Part shown: positions 21,017 to 33,142 of the stretch, piece by piece
Layout of the letters: each line of letters starts with the position of its first letter
Position numbering within the stretch: the first letter of the stretch is position 1
NCBI GenBank assembly: GCA_015680685.1
Contig: MNCI01030902.1
Location: 588,502-652,501, forward strand
Reading direction: 5' to 3'
Source of the DNA: Gnetum montanum
Lineage: Eukaryota > Streptophyta > Gnetopsida > Gnetales > Gnetaceae
Length of the DNA: 64,000 nt
Notes under the pieces: generated by a model
What the model was told of the DNA's origin: nothing
Databases searched by the model: none
The model's input: the letters and a program-made list of their open reading frames with translations, nothing else
Made by a program: the position numbers and the translations under genes

Positions 21017-23540
21017 TTAATAATGTTACAATAAAAGCCTATATGATTTGTTTTTAATGCCCCCCATTGATGCTTGGTCAACTTGTAGAGTATATCTTCA
21101 TTTTTCATGAAAATGTAGGATCTGTTCAATAGATCATATGGGTCTTTGGACATAAAAAATATTTAATTCATTTCATGATATTTAAATTAAAGAATTTTCA
21201 TCTATCATAAACTTTCTTCTAATGTATCATGTTGTCTATATGTTTAAAGAAATACATCATAATTATCCTAGCCTTATCATAGCAAAATAAGGTTAGCTAC
21301 CTAAGTTCTTTTTTGTCATTTTTCTTTATGAAGAGCTAGATCATTGTTTACTTGTAATTTCTTCAAATCATCTTCAATCATTTTTCCCTATCTCTTTTTG
21401 GTATTTTTTCAATGACTTTCCTAGAATAGTGATGTATTAACCTTATTTATTGGAACAATGGTTTCATGTTTTTATAAAATCTTATCAATCTATGTTTGCA
21501 TTAGTACTAGTACTTAAGACATGCTAGCTTAGAGGCATTGTTCCAAGTACATTGAATTATCTTACCCTCAAAAATATCTATGTTTCCATTTGTGGTCCTC
21601 TATAGTTATGAGAGCCTTAAAAAATTAAATCATATACAATGAAACAATGAGGTGTTAATCTATTGTTAAGACTCTTAATTTGAAAGCTCCAAGTCATGGG
21701 TTAGATTCTATTGGGTAATGCTAAGTTATAAAGTTCTAATTAAACTATATTACAAAATATGTATCTGCAAGCATTGGTGGTAGGAGGGTAGGATGACTAT
21801 GTTAAAGTTTGAGTCATAAGCTAATTTTCTTTTAAGCTAGTCAAGAACAAAATTATATATGATGTTTCTAATTGAATTTCTTGTAATGTAACCTTGATGT
21901 TGACTAATGATCTTTCTAAATATTAAGCCATAGATTTTCTTAGGTGCAAACACTGTAAAAAGGTTAGACATTTTCTCATCTACTACTCCTCTTAGGACAT
22001 CAACTTTGTGGGATGAACATTGAGCATATCAATGATGATCTTTTAAAGTTGAGTCTTGCTACTTTGTTAATCCTTATTAACCATGTTTAAATTTTGATTT
22101 TTTAAATTTGATAGATTTTAAATTTAACCATGTACCAAATGTAATCATTCCTCCCTTAAAATGTATTACTTTTCACCTCATATTCAACTATTGTAGTTGA
22201 AGTCTTTATAATTTCAAGTCATTGCTCTTAGTTTCCTTGATGTTGCTTCACTTTTCATAGCACATTAAAGTAAAAGCAAAGAATCCTATATGTTATATAG
22301 GTAGTTGTGGGTTTTAATTCCACCAAGTTCACACAACACCCAACCATTCATTAAAAAATAACAATACTAAAGGTAACGTGATAAGATTGAGTTCTTTTTA
22401 AAAGGAAAATTGAGGTAGCGAAAATCAAGGTGGATATAACATTTATGCATATATTAAAGTAAATGTGATCCACTAAATAAAAAAATTTGAACTAAAATTA
22501 AAAATTTAAAAATATCCCAAATTCTCATTCACCCTTCACATGCAATAATAATCTTCACATTTTTTGTAAAGATTGTAGCATTGAGTCATTGAGTTAGTAA
22601 CGTATAGATTAAAAATGTTGTGTTTGGACCACCTATGTGAAAACCTACTTAGCACTCATTGTATAGTATTTGTTTCATGAGTCATCAACAAAATTTTTGG
22701 ATTAAAGTATTACCTACTAGTAGGGGCCATTGCCAATATAAACTATTCCTCTATGGGCGAAGTCCTTTTCAGCAGGAGACCCTTTGACCCATGACTTTGA
22801 CAAATTCTACCTCAATTCTTCATTGATGTTACTCTCTGCTACTTCAAAATTTGAAGGTCATTTTCCAAAGACCCCAAGACTTTGAAAAATATTTATAATT
22901 TATTCCTCTCTTCTGAAATGGTAGTTTAGGATCATTATTAAAAGGAATGATAAAATGTTAGTCACAAACAGTATACCTAGCATCATGGTTTGAAGTGTTT
23001 GTTTTATAAATCATATCTTCATAGAAGTTATTCAAAAAGCACCTAAACTTTCCTTCATCTATATACCTGAATATTGACCTTAATAAAAATACTTTTCATG
23101 TTATAAGAAATGAATTGATCTTTCCCATAGCCACCTAAAAAACAAGGCAAGCCTTTTGTTGATCCACATGCCATAATAAGTGGGTTTCATTTTAGGCACA
23201 ACCACTCTAAACCAACCTAAACATTCACTTGTTAATAGACTCTTATAATATTTACATCAATAAAAGTAGATGAAATTGGCAATTGAAGGATTCCTTTAAA
23301 ATGTGTAACAGCTAAGTCACTTTAAGTAGACCCTTCCTTGATTCCAAAGTTTGCTGAATCTATCCCACTTTCAAGACTTTTTGACTAATCCACTTAGCAA
23401 CAGCATGTAATATGTTGTGGTAGTTGTCCATGGTGTTTTATTAAATTTTTGTAATTTTAAATGTTAAATTGATTTAATGCAGCAAATTTTTAACTGTTTT
23501 GACATGCTCCACGCTCCCTGCTATTTATAACACTATGAAG
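21017..23540. other. Unassigned AT-rich stretch
   Basis: I see no open frame of useful length and no LTR ends or domain motifs here. Stops are frequent in all frames. It may be old transposon sequence beyond recognition. The change to recognisable gag at about 23540 is gradual. Confidence 0.4.
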
Positions 23541-24026
23541 TATGATCAATTTTTTGAAAGAGTTTCATAGATCCTAAGGGTTCTCCTTGTTTCAGTTTTG
23601 AGTCCATCTATGATATGACATAGCTAATCCTACTGAGTGTATCCATGGTTTGGTCATTGGTACAACAAAGAGTAGTACCTACTCATAGTTGCATCTAAGG
23701 ACTCATGAGTGTCTTGCTTTCACCCTTGGATTTGCCTCCTCAAGTTAGACTCTATAGAGTCATTTGGTTCTTGTCATTGAAAAATTCAAGCATTATGAAC
23801 CGTTGGTGAATTGAATCTAGTTCCAACAATCTATACCAACTTTTACCTTCTTCTGTTAGTGTCCTAGGAAAGAGCTTAAGCTTTTTCCACCTACTTTCAA
23901 TGTTATGTAATCCATAGGCATCATTGAAGGCTTGTAAATGATGTAGGGGATTAGAATTATATCCTCCCTTAAACTTAGGAATGTTATTCATATTAAGCCA
24001 TTTGATGCAACTTTTCCTTTCGATTA
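23541..24026 (-). pseudogene. Gag fragment of Athila-like element G
   Basis: The minus frame at 23752-24069 contains NMNNIPKFKGGYN, HHLQAFNDAYG and KKLKLFPRTLTEEGKSWY, the conserved core of Athila-like gag, also seen in A at 7700-7990. The frame runs directly into LTR-like sequence without a leader or PBS, so it is a deletion product. The downstream part to 23541 matches A gag in other frames. Confidence 0.75.
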
Positions 24027-24335
24027 GCAATGAGCAATCCCTACATCCAACCATACGAATCACTAACATTCACTAAGTGATCTAGTCAAATTATATAGGA
24101 TTTAGCTCTCTAAATACATTGGATCTAGGTAGTGAATCTAAAAGACATAATCATTGTCTTCATAGTTTCACTTATGAAGTGCAAAGGTATGGTTAAGTGT
24201 AACTAAGGCATATGAATTTTATCATTTTATAATTTTTTCTTAAGTTACCTAAGTGTTGAAAATAAAGTAATTAAGTGTTTAATAAGTGTAACAACTAAAT
24301 AATATCTTAACTAAGCCCAAAATAAGCATTAAATG
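24027..24335 (-). repeat. Partial Athila-like LTR
   Basis: TGAGCAATCCCTACATCCAA and the following bases match the low-coordinate ends of the A and F LTRs (CATCCAACCATA-GAATCAC). Only about 300 bp can be followed against about 800-980 bp in A and F. It could be the 5' LTR of G or the remains of the 3' LTR of H. Confidence 0.55.
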
Positions 24336-26911
24336 TCAAAGGCCTTGACAAACTAGGCAGTGAATTGTTTGCATTCAATGTCAAATGCCTTCACTACATT
24401 CCACAATTCTTTGTAGTCACTCATTCTTTTAGCTAGGTTCTCAACTATTGATCTTTGATTTATGAACTTTTCCTTGAGAACTGTGAGTTTAGTGTTGGTT
24501 GTTTCCAACCTTTATTTTATTTCTTTGTGGGACTTGAACTCAGCCTTTTCTAGAAGATATAAGCTAGCCACTTGTTTCCCCAATTCTGACCTCAATCTTC
24601 TAGTGGTTAGCATTGTCAAGTTTGAGTAACAAAGGATCGAAAGCTCCATGTACTCTATGATCTCCTCAATCTATAGCTCCTTGACGTAGATTTCAACTTT
24701 GTTTTATTCATTTAGTCCATCAAAGATGGGATACCATACATCACCTCCTTGTTGGATCTACTGGAGGGCCTCATTCACTTTTTCCTTTGCTAGTTGGATA
24801 TGTTTTTCATTTTATCTCTTTCTACAAGCCAACCTAATCCTTGTAATGATTCTTAATCCTTTCAAATTTTATAATCTTGTTTTTCCATGTAACAATTTCA
24901 ATTGTAGACTTATGGTGAAGGAAATGCACCTCCTCCATTGAGAGATTTTGATTTTCTGCAACCAATCACTTTAATTTAGGATTAACCTTGGCAAGTCATA
25001 TGAATTATGTCATTTGATCCTTCTACATCTCGACATTTCTCCAGTGATGGTTTTCCTAGATTAGCTTGATGTTCTTTTGGTGAAACTGTGACAAGTCCTT
25101 CTGAATGTTGTATATAGTGGCATTTGCTAAGGACTGATCAAAGATTATTAACTCATTCACATAATAAGCTACCTAAAGTTTTACCTAAAACTATTAAAAA
25201 ATATCCTCTTGTGCTATGTTTTGGCTAAGTATGATGTGATCAATGAGTGGGCTTTCAATTTCACAACCTTAGTAGCCAAACACTGATTTTGCTTTATGGC
25301 TACCTCAAGTTGGGCATTGGCAATGAGAACCTTGCTCCTAGTCTTAAGTAGCTCTAACTAATTTTCTAAAATGGTTTTTGAGATATCAAAAATATCTAGA
25401 ATTAGCTGTCTAGTTCCTACCAATCAATCCAACAACTCCTTGTGCTAGGATGCACTAAATTTTTCACTTCCTACTCCTATGGACACTTGCACATCTATGA
25501 GTGTAGCAACATATGGGATAGATGCTGCTAGGGCATTGAGTGCATTAACCACTTTATCAATGACTATTCCAATGTTTCTTGTCCTTGATGCTACATCACC
25601 AGACTAGTTGCCTTCTTTCCCTCTTCCAAGCACACCAAAAAGGTAGTGGCATTCCCAGAGATTCCTAGGAATTGTTGTTGTTAAGAGAGGGACACCATTA
25701 CCTCTAAAGAGCTAGGATTTGTTTTTGTGGTTAGTTGCATTCTTTTAGTAGAAAATGTTAGCATCAAACTCTGCATCTTATTGATTGATTATGCCAACTC
25801 ATTGAGATGGCTTAATGTTGTCCTATAGACAAAGGATTTACCACCACTCAATCATGCATGCTACTACTGTAAGAGTTTCTTATAGAGTTAATGCATGCAC
25901 TCTATGGTATCACCAAACTCCAACATTAATTGTTAATAAGTGGGTGGTGGTGGTAGCTACTACTCTTCCAACACCTTGGTAGACACTTTGTCCTTCATCA
26001 TTTTCATCCAAGAGGTAGTAGGAGCATGTTTGATGGTATCATTAAAATAGCAAGCTACTTCTTCCCTTCTGCATAATTTTTGGATGATACATGGAAAGGG
26101 GAGTGTTTTCTTCCCACCTTTGTTTTCTTTAAATTGCTTCTCTATCTTAAGATAGATCAAGTTTGGAATATTTTTAGGAAATTTCTAGTTTAGAGTGACA
26201 TATGCACAAGCAAAAAAGGCTATCACCTTGTTGGATCTCACTATTAGATTGAGGTTATAGGCTACCATCTTGAAATATGCATTCTCAATTATTGTGAGTG
26301 CACCAAAATTCTTACCATTAACTTTGATGCACCTCGAATCCACTCCTTTTTTACCTCTAGTTCTACTTATTTTGAAATTTCTACCAAGTTTCTAGCAACC
26401 CAAGAACCTCAAAAATGACCTTCACCGAGTAGAACATAGAAATGTCCTTGCTCTTTAGAGTGGCATTGCCTTATCTATTATTCCAAAAGAGATATGTTTC
26501 TTCCATGTACCATTCTCCCCTAAAGGTGAGAATGGGCCACATGGGAGAAGTTTGAACTTAAGCTTTGACATCTATTGGGGCAAAGTCCAAGAAAGATCCA
26601 ATGTTTAGTTCAGGGAGAACTACTTTTTGAACCTTCCTAGTTTTGATTTACCTCAAGTATGCCTCCATCTGAGTGACCTTAATGTTTGGTCTTGGTTTAG
26701 GCATCTCATCCTAGAGGGATTTCCTTATTTGAGCTTTGAGAATTAGACAGATAGATCCCACTTTGGGGTCCTCCCAAAGAGCTCTTGTTGCATGTATCTT
26801 GGCTACCTACTCCTAGGGTAAATCTACTTTCTAGCCTCTTCTAGTTATAGACTGCTTATCCCTTGGTTGGAATGAATCTTCTTCCTCCCCATGCTTAGGC
26901 CTAGGTGTCAT
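24336..26911 (-). pseudogene. Plant-transposon-type ORF of element H (broken)
   Basis: A long decayed minus-strand gene probably starts at ATG 26909-26911 (MTPRPKHGEEEDSFQPRDKQ). At about 26400-26560 it has SPMWPILTFRGEWYMEE and SVKVIFEVLGL, matching the ORF at 30146-31046. The frame at 25960-26160 has KTLPFPCIIQKLCRREEV. These blocks resemble the 'putative plant transposon protein' domain found next to Athila-type elements (recalled family, not checked). The downstream half (about 24400-25900) is Lys/Glu/Leu-rich and may form coiled coils. It lies after integrase, where Athila elements carry their third ORF. Confidence 0.55.
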
Positions 26912-27520
26912 CTATAATAACAACATTACCAAAGATTAGCATTTGATGTGTAACTTAGAACATTTAGGTGCCTTATATATAGATTAGTTACAATTGGCTA
27001 AGTTGTGATCAAGGCAAATTAATCATTTTAATATTATTTTATTATTATTTTTAATTGAATGGCTACCAAATTTCATTAGAAAGGTCTAATGATCTTTAAT
27101 TAGTGATTGTAATATTATTTTATTAGTTAAACCTTTTGGGAGTTAGAAAATTTCTAAAAAATTATTCATTAGAAACCTAAGGTTCGTGGACCCCATGACA
27201 TAGAGCTCACCTTTAGTAGTTGCAGGAAGGAGGAATGAGGTGAATCAGACATGCAGTGTGAAAGTTATCAGACAAAGCCAATAGCAAAAATTTTTACAAT
27301 GTTACATCCTAGTTTTAGATTTTTATGGCTGCATCGATGGGATCTTGTGTATGTGGTTGCATCAATGTGGAAGTCTGCATCAATGAGATCCCACCAACGT
27401 GGCCAAAGGACAAAGTTTTTAATTTGAAAATCTAAGGAAAAATAAAGAGTTTTTCCATAAAATTGGAGTCCATAGAGATCTAGAAAGGCCACAAAATGAA
27501 AAAAAAATGCCTTATGCAAG
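26912..27520 (-). other. Spacer between integrase and third ORF of element H
   Basis: No coding signal is visible. Around 27190-27240 a segment (CCCATGACATAG...GGAGGAATGAG) recalls 2720-2750 in A. An 83-codon minus frame at 27268-27519 has no recognisable domain. Confidence 0.4.
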
Positions 27521-28420
27521 TAGAGGACCCTATCTCTTGGTTGAAATTTTACTTTCCTTATTCTAAGGTCATGTTATTGCTTGTTAAATGCCTTGTGCAA
27601 CTCATTATATGACAAGGCTACCAATCATTTTTTGTCTAGCAAGTTGAGTTTTATCAATCTTTCTTTATGTGCTAGACCTAGGTCAAGGTCAAGGTCACAA
27701 GTTTTTAATAGTGTTAGAGCCTTACTTGCATAGTCAAAGTTGGTAATTTTCATACATAAGCTGACAAGGAGAGTAGCCAATAGGAAGTTTCCATGTCAAG
27801 TGGTAGGCCCAAAGGGCATCATTGAGTTTTGTGCTCCAATCCCTCCTATATTTCCTAATAGTTTTGATTAGTATCTTTGTTATTTTCCTATTTGTAACCT
27901 TTTCTTGACTATTGGCCTAGGGATGATAGGGTGTTAATTTATGTTCAACCCCCAAGCATTGCATCAACTTTCGAAAGGTAGCACTAGTAAAATAAGTATT
28001 GTTATCAAAATTAAGTGCATGTGGCATTGCAAAACTATTTATAACATTTTTTTATACAAATCAAGTAGCCCTAGAAGATCTATAATTAGTGACAGATATA
28101 GCTTCTGCCCATTTCATACAATAGTCAATAGTAACTATGATATACAGTTTTCCATCTAACATGGGTGTGATGAGACCCATGAAGTCAATGCCCTAGATGC
28201 TGAAGGGCTCCAATGATTTGATCCATTGTTGAGGTTCCTCCATATGAGAATTCATTCTACCATCACATTGGTAGCATTCACAGTAGTAGACAAAGCGGTC
28301 AGCACCCCTAAAAAGTATTGGCTAATAATACTCTACCATGAGGATCTTAATGGCTATGCATTTTCCAAAAAAGTGGCCCCCACAAGGCTCCTCATGAGCA
28401 TCTTGGAAAATGTAAAGTTG
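27521..28420 (-). pseudogene. Integrase of element H (broken)
   Basis: The plus-strand text runs parallel to A at 3000-3900, for example the segments around CCCATGAAGTCAATGCCCT (28178) and GCATTGCATCAACTTTCGAAA (27955), which encode the FMG core block and the stretch after the D-N-G block. The order after RNase H is normal. No frame longer than about 80 codons survives. Confidence 0.75.
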
Positions 28421-28427
28421 ATCAACA

Positions 28428-29040
28428 TTAGAAACACACCAAAAAGTAGGCCATTAGTTCACACCTTGTAATGATGTCTGTTAATCTCCATGAAGCATAT
28501 TCCCTAGTGAAGAACCTATTGTTTCTTCCTATTGTCTCATTTCTATGACATATTCTATGTGAGAAGATAGGTGAGAATGTGATCATACCCATTGGGATCA
28601 ATGGGAATTTATTTAGTTGTAGCCTTGACAAAGAGAAGTTTGTCAGGAAACTAATCTGATAGTGAGCTCTTCTCCTCTTTGTTGTCCCATTGCAGCTGAG
28701 AAAGGTGGTTAGCAACCATGTTCTATGTTCCATTTTGATCTACCATCATAAGATTGAATTCCTATAAGAGAACCAACCATCATATGACATGGGGGCTTAC
28801 CATTGTTTTGTCCATGAGGAACCAAATTACATTGTGATCTATGTGCATGAACACCTTATATCCAAACACATAGTGCCTAAATTTTTCCAAGGAAAACATC
28901 ATTGCCATCAATCCTTTTTCTATTGTGATGTAGTTTAGTTGTGCATCCACAATGCTTCTACTTGCATAGTGAGTATAGTAAGGATGTTTGTAATCATCCA
29001 ACTACATGAGCATGACTCCCAAGGCATAATTTGATGCATC
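28428..29040 (-). pseudogene. RNase H and zinc-finger linker of element H (broken)
   Basis: The frame at 28780-29001 contains LNYITIEKGLMAMMFSLEKF and RHYVFGYKVFMHIDHN, a clear RNase H middle portion. The frame at 28428-28733 covers the link to integrase. Both correspond to 3990-4400 in A. Confidence 0.75.
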
Positions 29041-29940
29041 CATCATGATGTTAAAGGGTCTAAACTAGTTATGTGCTTATAGAATTGGTGGTTCCACAAG
29101 ATTTTTCTTAAGCTACTAGAATGAACATTTGCATTCCTTGGTCCAGATAAATAGAGCATCCTTCTTTGTTAGCTCCACCAATAGTTTAGTAATCTCAGAG
29201 AAATTCTTAATGAATCATCAATAGTAGCCAATGTCTCTAAGGAATGACCTCATATCTTTGACGGTTTCTAGCCATCTGGTAATTCTTTGGATGCTTCTTA
29301 TTTTTTCAAGGTCCACTTTGATTCCTTTTTTTTTTTGAAATGTTATGTCGTAGAACAATACCTACTTGGAACATCAAGTGGATTTTCTACCAATTGAATT
29401 AAAGCTTTGTACCCACACACCTTTTCAACACTTGCTCAAGATGGTCTAGGGCATGCTGAACTATAGCCCCATAGGTGGAGAAGTCATCCATGAAGACGTC
29501 CATCTTGCTATCAATCTACTATTGGAGGATTCTCAAGATAAGACATTGGAATGTAGCAAGTGTATTTCATATACCAAATGACATCTTTCTATATGTGAAA
29601 TTCCCCTAGGGACTCCTGAATGTTATTTTAGCCTAGTTTTCTAGTGAAATTTGAATTTGGTTATAGTCACTATAACCCTCTAGAAAGCTATAGTAGCAAT
29701 GCCTAGAAATGGTATCCAACACTTAATCTACAAATAAAAATAAAAATTAATCTTTTTATGTTGCCATATTCAAGAGACTAAAATTGATGCAAACCCTTCA
29801 TCTTCCACCTTTCTTTAGCACTATCACAAGTGGGCTAACCCACTTACTATTTGTCATGGGATAGATGAACCTTGCCTTGAGCAATTGTTCAATCTCCTCT
29901 TTGACATTTTGTTTCAATTTGATATTCAACTACCACTGCA
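29041..29940 (-). pseudogene. Reverse transcriptase of element H (broken)
   Basis: The catalytic block on the minus strand at about 29477-29515 reads KMDVFMDDFST, like Athila-type RT. Upstream at about 29800-29890 the entry block with VSPL and the VPKK-like segment can be followed by comparison with A (5170-5376). It has many stops and several shifts. Confidence 0.78.
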
Positions 29941-29941
29941 A

Positions 29942-30145
29942 CTACCTCTTTGGCATCATTGAAGGATCTGTGTAGATGTGATGATAGAATATCCTAGGAT
30001 CAATCCTCATGAGTTTAGGATATGACCAAGAAAAGGCTATTGGCCATTTGTTAACCATCTCCAACAACTTCTTTTTTTGTGTGCTTTTCCCAATATTTGT
30101 TTGCTTTTCCACTTGATCTTTCATTGGTGGTGCTAGCTTGAGCAT
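29942..30145 (-). pseudogene. Protease-RT linker of element H
   Basis: A 67-codon frame holds KKKLLEMVNKWPIAFSWSYP, nearly the same as 5395-5601 in A. Where protease would be expected upstream, the sequence switches at about 30146-30150 to the third-ORF sequence of another copy, so H has lost gag and protease. Confidence 0.7.
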
Positions 30146-31046
30146 TTTAGCATATGGGATGTCTTGGGCTTTCCTAAGGATGTCATTAGTTCACCCTAGG
30201 ATTTTAGCATATTTTCACAACTTCCTAATTAGGCAAGGAAATGGAAGTGTGAACTTCCCCTACCTTCTTTTCCTCAAACCTCTTTTGAATCTCCATAAAA
30301 TAGAGTTATGCAAGATTGACGTTATATTTTTCCATTAAAATTGCACTTCCTCTAGCTACATAGGTGGAAAATATATTTAGTATCTTTGTTGGAAACAACT
30401 GATATGTGAAAATTTTGAAATAAATTCTTTCCTCCAAGGTTAAGTTGTTGTACTCCTTATTCAATTTCCCATATGCCCTTTTCAATGATAGTTTTCTGGT
30501 TTCTATGTCTGATCTAGTGGATAGATTTTTAAATCTTGCCTTTCATTGGGCATGCTTAGAGCTTCAACTATTACCTTGACTGAAAAAGAAATAGGAATGT
30601 TCTCTATGTTGATTTTAGCATCTTCTACTTTGTTATGCCATAATTGGTAGGTATTCCATAGATACCATTCACCACTATTTGATAGGATGGGCCATAGTGA
30701 TGATGCTTGGAGTTGTGTTCTCATCACCTATAGAACAAATTCCATGAATAGACCAAAGATTATTTTCACAATTACTGTAGTCAGGAGCATCTTTTCTTGG
30801 ATAATATTGAGGCATTCTTGTGACAGCATGAGGCACTAGCCATGTATTTGTGGTTCTGCCATCTCCCCTTAAGCCAAATGTCTAGTAGTAGGAGTTTCTT
30901 GATGTATACTGAAGGATTAAGCCTCCTACTCTATGTGTTCTACTTGTGGCTCTTGTGCTCCTGTTTGACCTCTTTGTTGGCCTTGTGGTCTTTTTCTTGC
31001 CGACTGTAGGGATCCTCCTATTACTCCTCTCTTTGGGACCATCTAC
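30146..31046 (-). pseudogene. Plant-transposon-type ORF of element E, truncated
   Basis: The likely start is ATG 31044-31046 (MVPKRGVIGG). The frame at 30503-30727 has SSLWPILSNSGEWYLWN and IPISFSVKVIVEALSMP, which match 26400-26560 of H. Near 30260-30300 the minus strand reads FMEIQKRFEEKK, matching LKIEKQFKENKGG in H. The C-terminal half is missing, cut where H pol begins. Confidence 0.55.
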
Positions 31047-33137
31047 AATCATCAAGAAATTAGGAATTATTGGAATGTGTTCTCTAATTATTATAACTCC
31101 CTTCCTTTATAAGACCTTTAGTTAGATTAAACTTCTAGTTTCTTAGGATTGTAGTGTTAGAAAAATTTTCAAAAGGAAACCCCATAGACATTAATTTCCT
31201 TATAACCCCTCAAAGTTGTCCATTTTGTTCTTGTTTATAACTCATTATAGTTTGTGTGTCTCATTAAGAGGATTATGTAAGTGTTTCTAGTGTTAATGTG
31301 ATTGATTTCTATTAAAAAATTCCAATTTTTCCTTCAACCTTACCCTTATAATGCCTTCTGAGTGTTAGCAAATTCTAACTCCAATTTTTATTATATCCTA
31401 TTAGGCACACCCCCACAACTAAGTTGAGAGCTTCATGATCTAACAGATTCAAGAATCACAAAAATTGAAGCTACAAGTGTGGATTTATGAGGGTTGGAAG
31501 TTGAGAGGTCAAAGCTTAGAAGTCAAGAGAAAAAATTGCAAAAAATGCTCCCCTCTTGAAAAGCTTGAAATCAAAAATTTTCACTAAATCCCTGTGCATA
31601 TATAGTTTTTGTGGGATCTAATATTGGAGGGGCATCAATATCAGAGGCAAAAAATTCACATTTTTCAATCATTTTTGAAGATCAAAATTGGATCATTTAG
31701 AATGTTTGGAAGGTATAAAAAATTTTCAAAGGATCTTAGCTATGGGTGATACATATGGAATCTTAGGTGATGAAAGTTCATGAAGTGTTAATAAGATGGA
31801 TGAAATGGATAATGAGTTCATGTTATTAGAATGAATAGTTTGAGTGATAAGAGAGGTTTTAATTGTTGTTTATTCATAATGGAAGGCTCAAGATGATGTG
31901 GAATTACTTGGCAAGTATAAGAGACAATAGTTATACAAGTGGATCCTCTTGAAGCAAGCTCTAGTCCTTATTTCCCTTGTATAACCTTACCTAAAAGTGT
32001 CCTTAGGTACTTAAGGAGTTAAATGTAATGCATACCTATTAAGAAAAACACACATGTTAGGATCACCAACTTAGAAAAATCACACTATGTTAAACAAAAC
32101 CACAAGATCTGATCATTCATACAATGAGATGAAATGGGCTTAGAAGGGATTGCACAAATTGGGACATGAGGTATCTTACCATAGGCATAATGAATTGATG
32201 TGTTTTATTAGTGCTTAAATTAATCATTAGCCTTTCTGTCCAAGATTCAAACTAAGTACAAACCACATTTTAATGAAATCACATTGTCTCATCTCTTGGA
32301 ATTACAATTCTAAGACTACCACTATTACAAGGGGTATTGTCACTTACATATTGTCCAAGGTAGGAGCTTATTCATTGCATATTTTATTTTATTTTATTGA
32401 TTCCTAAGAAGCTACCTACCTTCAGGCATGGGTAACATGTCTTTCTAGTGACATGGTAAGAAAACACTTATTTAACTCTTACTCCCATTTTTCATTAGAT
32501 CTACAAGGATATAATACAAGATAAATAGTAAGATAAGACTAATAGAAGTAATCTAAGAGAGTCCACAAATCCCCTTGATGGCACATCCTTTATATTCCCA
32601 ATTGGTTCTTCACTTTTTGATCTAGGAATAATGATCATGAGTTTATTCTTAGTTATATGATGGAAAGAATATCATTATGACCTTGGTAAGAACCTCTTGT
32701 TAATGGAATGAATGGATGAATGTTGTGGAGTCACTATTCAAATAATTAGTTCCTTATGACTTAAGAACTTATAGAAATATTCACTTTATTAGATTACATC
32801 TTACCTTATTTGGAGTGTCTTTGATTAACAATAAAAATTATTTACAAAGGTCATGAAAACAAGGTTTGAAAAATATAGTAAGAATTAGAAAAATATGTAA
32901 AGAATGAAAAAATTCAAAGAATGAAAAATCATTAAAGACTTGAAAAAATATAAAAGAATATCAAAACTTTAAGAAATGGAAAAGTATAAATGAATGAAAA
33001 AATATCAAAGAATATGGAAAAATGAAAAGAAAATGAAAAATTTAGTAAAGTACCTATGGTTGTAGAGTGCCAGCTCCATGACTATTATTAGGATCAGTTG
33101 AATGAAAGATAGAACAGGTAGAGGATTGTTGGTTAGA
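31047..33137 (-). other. Spacer of element E between integrase and third ORF
   Basis: This is noncoding. The part at 32425-33137 matches 2045-2760 of A. The rest has no recognisable content; it is AT-rich, with a run of AAAAATAT-type sequence at 32870-33040. Confidence 0.5.
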
Positions 33138-33142
33138 CTAGG
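33138..33142. other. Target site duplication of element C, left copy (CTAGG)
   Basis: CTAGG precedes TGAAACACT and recurs at 50116-50120 after the 3' LTR. Confidence 0.9.

Noticed and set aside
21300-23300. Possible Ty1/copia pol fragment
   Set aside because: I looked for RT and integrase motifs on both strands and could not read any.
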